Shown here: in pieces, positions 61,433 to 64,000 of the stretch | Position numbering within the stretch: the first letter of the stretch is position 1 | Layout of the letters: the number at the start of each line of letters is the position of its first letter | NCBI GenBank assembly: GCA_000310025.1 | Contig: FN649751.1 | Span: 4,699,318-4,763,317, forward strand | Length of the DNA stretch: 64,000 nucleotides | Reading direction: 5' to 3' | Source of the DNA: Ectocarpus siliculosus | Taxonomy: Eukaryota > Sar > Phaeophyceae > Ectocarpales > Ectocarpaceae | Program-made: the position numbers and the translations under genes | The notes under the pieces: generated by a model | The model's input: the letters and a program-made list of their open reading frames with translations, nothing else | Told to the model about the DNA's origin: nothing | The model's database searches: none

Positions 61433-62845
61433 CAGTGTTGGATATTGGTCGGGCAGAAGGGTTCGAATCAATACGCCAATCGTATCGAGAAAAAAACACA
61501 AATACCGATATTTTGTTCGATATCCCGAAAATGGCTCGATACGTATCGAGTATCGATACTCGATATCGATACGTCTGTTTTGAAGGCCTCACGTTACAAG
61601 AAGAGCGAGCGTTACGCAACTACACGTACCCTGGCACACCCGAACCCTTATCTGAAGTATACAGCAGTGCGCAAGACGTGCGCGCATGGTCCGGCGGCAT
61701 GGAAGTAGTGGTGTTTGCCAGGTGCCAGGTGTGTGCAGTTAGTTAGTTGAACATCACGAGCACAACAACAACAGCGGGCACACGTTGTGATGTGATGTTG
61801 CGCATACAAAACTGCATCGTGCAAGAGGCAGGAGTTGGTTGTGTAGCTGTGTCCACCAGATATATTTTACATTTTACAGTCAGTGTGCATGTGTGTATAC
61901 ACGTACACACTATAACACCGCCGTACGGTTGCGATCGAATCAGTGCAAGCTCGGCTGCGAGCAGGATTTCATGACAAAAAAGCGCGAAAAAAACTCGAAC
62001 ACTTGGTTTTATATTATCTTACTACCTTCAAAGTTATGCATGCAAAATTCCACCCACCAGTTGTGGGTGCCCAACAATCAGCAATGCACCTCGAGCGAGT
62101 ATCACCTCTAGAAAAACCAACAGCCAAAAGGAAACAAAAGAAAAAACATGGCGAAAACATTATGTGCGAAAATCAAACGCTTGCCAAACTTGAACACGAC
62201 GACATCACCTACCTCTATTCATCACACGCCCAACCAAGTGGTCGGACATGAAATCAAGCACACCTTGCCGTTACGTATTACAAGTCCCAAAACCAAGTTC
62301 ACACAGCATAAATTGTCCGCAGGAGGTACGGCCTCTGTTCGCACTAATGTAGTAGTTCTACTGCTGAAACTGCGGGAAACGCCAAATCTACGTAAGGAGG
62401 CAAGCTGACTCTAAAATAACGGGGATGACTGCTACTACTCATTCGGCAGAGGCAGCGCTATCGCCGGCGACAAAGCCGAATTCTTGAAGGCTCATGTTGC
62501 ACACCGATGTGGTTCTCAGGAGCTGAGACACAGGCGCTGTTGGTGTGGTGTGTGGCTGGCAGGGGCTGGTGTGTGTGTGGTGTGTGGTTGTGATGGCAGT
62601 GGGGGGCGACAGGAGTAGGCGCGTAGGCGCCTCCGGGGAGCGAAAAAAGGGGGTAGACAGCTGGGAAACTGACCCCCCCCCGGTAAAAAGGGGGCCAAAA
62701 TATTGAGTATCGAATACCGATATCGATACCGATACCGATTCATATCGACAAATATCGGCGTGGAAACCGGCAATACCGATACTACTGCGTATCGGCGATA
62801 TATATCAGTTTTGTATCGATATTCGATACCCAATATCCAACACTG
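61433..62845. mobile_element. Non-autonomous hAT-like DNA transposon
   Basis: The left end CAGTGTTGGATATTGG is the exact inverse of the right end (62830-62845), a 16-bp perfect TIR. An 8-bp target duplication GCTTCAGC flanks it on both sides. TIRs beginning CAGTG and 8-bp duplications are typical of the hAT superfamily. Subterminal regions (61490-61580 and 62700-62835) are packed with TATCGATACCGA-type palindromic motifs, possible transposase-binding sites. The 1,413-bp interior has no frame resembling a hAT transposase. Confidence 0.88.
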
Positions 62846-62853
62846 GCTTCAGC
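62846..62853. repeat. Right target-site duplication (GCTTCAGC)
   Basis: Matches the left copy exactly. After precise removal of the element the flanking sequence would read through one GCTTCAGC. Confidence 0.9.
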
Positions 62854-63260
62854 TTTTGCCCACACTCCCTTCGGTGGAACTAATAATAATAATCAGATTT
62901 CCGACATCATTGCCCTGTACATGTGGGTTGGATAGGTGCTAGGTTAGCATTGATGAGACAAATCTAGGTTGTCACTGCATTGGTGGGTGCGAGGTTGTCA
63001 CTGCGTGGGTAGGTGCTAGGTTGGTGTGCTTGGAGCAGGGCTAGGTCTTGGGTGGGGCTAGGTCGCTCTTGGGCGGTAAACGGTTCTGGTGTAGGTCTGT
63101 ATGTGGGTGGGAACAGCCAAGTGTGGATGCAATGGCTTTTATGTGTGTCCCCGTGAGTGCATCGAATATTTTTACATGAATATCATACAAGTGCCTCCGG
63201 GTTTGGCGGAGGATCGTTCACGTGTTTTTTTGTTCGCATGAGACGCCTCACGATATTTTC
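62854..63260. other. Interval with degenerate GGTGCTAGGTT repeats
   Basis: No gene. Between 62930 and 63065 the motif (G)GTGCTAGGTTG recurs four to five times with variations (TAGGTGCTAGGTT, GGGTGCGAGGTTGTCACTGC, GTAGGTGCTAGGTTGG), a degenerate minisatellite. Confidence 0.6.
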
Positions 63261-64000
63261 CACAACCGTGGACTTTACTGCGTGAGTCCCATGAAAGAGA
63301 GTCTCGTGAGACAGACGTGTCTCGTGAGGCGTCTCATGAGACCGAGCGCATCCAGATAACGCCCGCAGTTAAGAAAACATCTTTTAAGAAAAACAGGCTC
63401 AAGTTATTACGAAAGATAAAAAAAAACGGACTAAGAAACACAGCTCAATCTCGGCCACAACATAAGAAATGTCCCACTAAGAAACATGATGGTGCGATAC
63501 ACTCAAGACGTAAGAAACAAGGGGTAGCAGGGGGGGCGTGTTCAGTAAGAAACGTCCCACAGCTGCTCCTTCGGTGCTCTCCCACCCCCCTACCTAGCTG
63601 AACAGTGCAGTTTTTTTTTTAAGGGGGGAGAGGGAGGGGTTTCTTCCGCGGCGCCCCCCGCGCCCCTGCTGCTCACTGTGCTGTACTGTAGTACTACCAC
63701 ACATCGCGGACAACCACGCGCTGTCCGCTGTGTACGGGTATGATGGCACTCTCCACCGCCTCTCGTGAGGACGTGAAGAAGTGGATTGTCCTCGGATATC
63801 AAAAGGCAGAAAAAAATAAATACGTAAGAAATACTTCTAAGAAATAAGAGAATCAGGAGGATTCGACAGTCCAAAGGAATACGAAATGTCTTTTAAGAAA
63901 TGGACGACTTCCGGCTGATGCTTCCAAAACACGGGATTGATGCTCGACCCCATTTTGACGCTTCTTAACTGCGGGCGCTATCTGTATCTCATGAGACATC
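63260..64000. mobile_element. Inverted-repeat element, running to or past the window end
   Basis: TCTCATGAGA, CAGATAACGCCCGCAGTTAA and then GAA at 63332-63375 recur inverted at 63960-63998 (CTTCTTAACTGCGGGCGCTA, then TCTGTATCTCATGAGA). The interior carries about a dozen (T/C/G)(T/A)AAGAAA motifs spaced at tens of bases, concentrated near both ends. No transposase frame. The outer boundary may lie beyond base 64000, and further TCTCGTGAG palindromes at 63300-63335 may belong to it. Confidence 0.6.

Overview
This is nuclear DNA of an intron-rich photosynthetic stramenopile, most likely a brown alga of the Ectocarpus type. That assignment is an inference. It rests on two unrelated genes that start with a bipartite plastid presequence (signal peptide followed by the A-x-x|F motif of heterokont plastids), many short exons separated by introns of a few hundred bases, GT-AG plus some GC-AG introns, abundant GA/CT microsatellites, a flagellar coiled-coil gene, and a 100-N assembly gap. 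The exon models below were built by hand from splice sites and reading phase. Every junction described as in phase was checked that way.

Layout. 1-2362: no recognised gene. 2363-23334 (minus): a CCDC180-like coiled-coil gene of at least 32 exons, continuous in phase over about 1,990 codons, with an unresolved 5' end. 23335-26771: intergenic, with small repeats. 26772-32529 (minus): a complete 4-exon gene for a plastid DUF1997 protein. Its 3-kb third intron holds two tandem duplications. 32530-32773: a 244-bp divergent promoter. 32774-35574 (plus): a complete 6-exon gene for a plastid PAP2-type lipid phosphate phosphatase of the LPP-epsilon type. 35575-38032: repeat-rich DNA ending in a 550-bp duplicated block at the gap (38033-38132). 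38133-40865 (plus): an RGS-domain gene cut at its 5' side by the gap. 40866-47228: repeats, including the second copy of the gap-flanking block and several foldback or inverted-repeat elements. 47229-57991 (minus): a multi-exon gene that reads as a SWIM/zinc-cluster DDE-type transposase or a gene derived from one. Its 5' end carries a G15 run and an interrupted CAG tract. 59748-61040 (plus): a poorly resolved hypothetical gene. 61433-62845: a non-autonomous hAT-like transposon with 16-bp TIRs and a perfect 8-bp target duplication. From about 63260 to the window end: another inverted-repeat element, full of a TTAAGAAA-like motif.

Functionally the genes are independent housekeeping or cellular genes: flagella (CCDC180-like), plastid (DUF1997 and the lipid phosphatase, sharing a promoter) and G-protein signalling (RGS), embedded in transposon debris. 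The most unusual item is the transposase-like gene at 47-58 kb. I found no CRISPR array, operon, rRNA or convincing tRNA.
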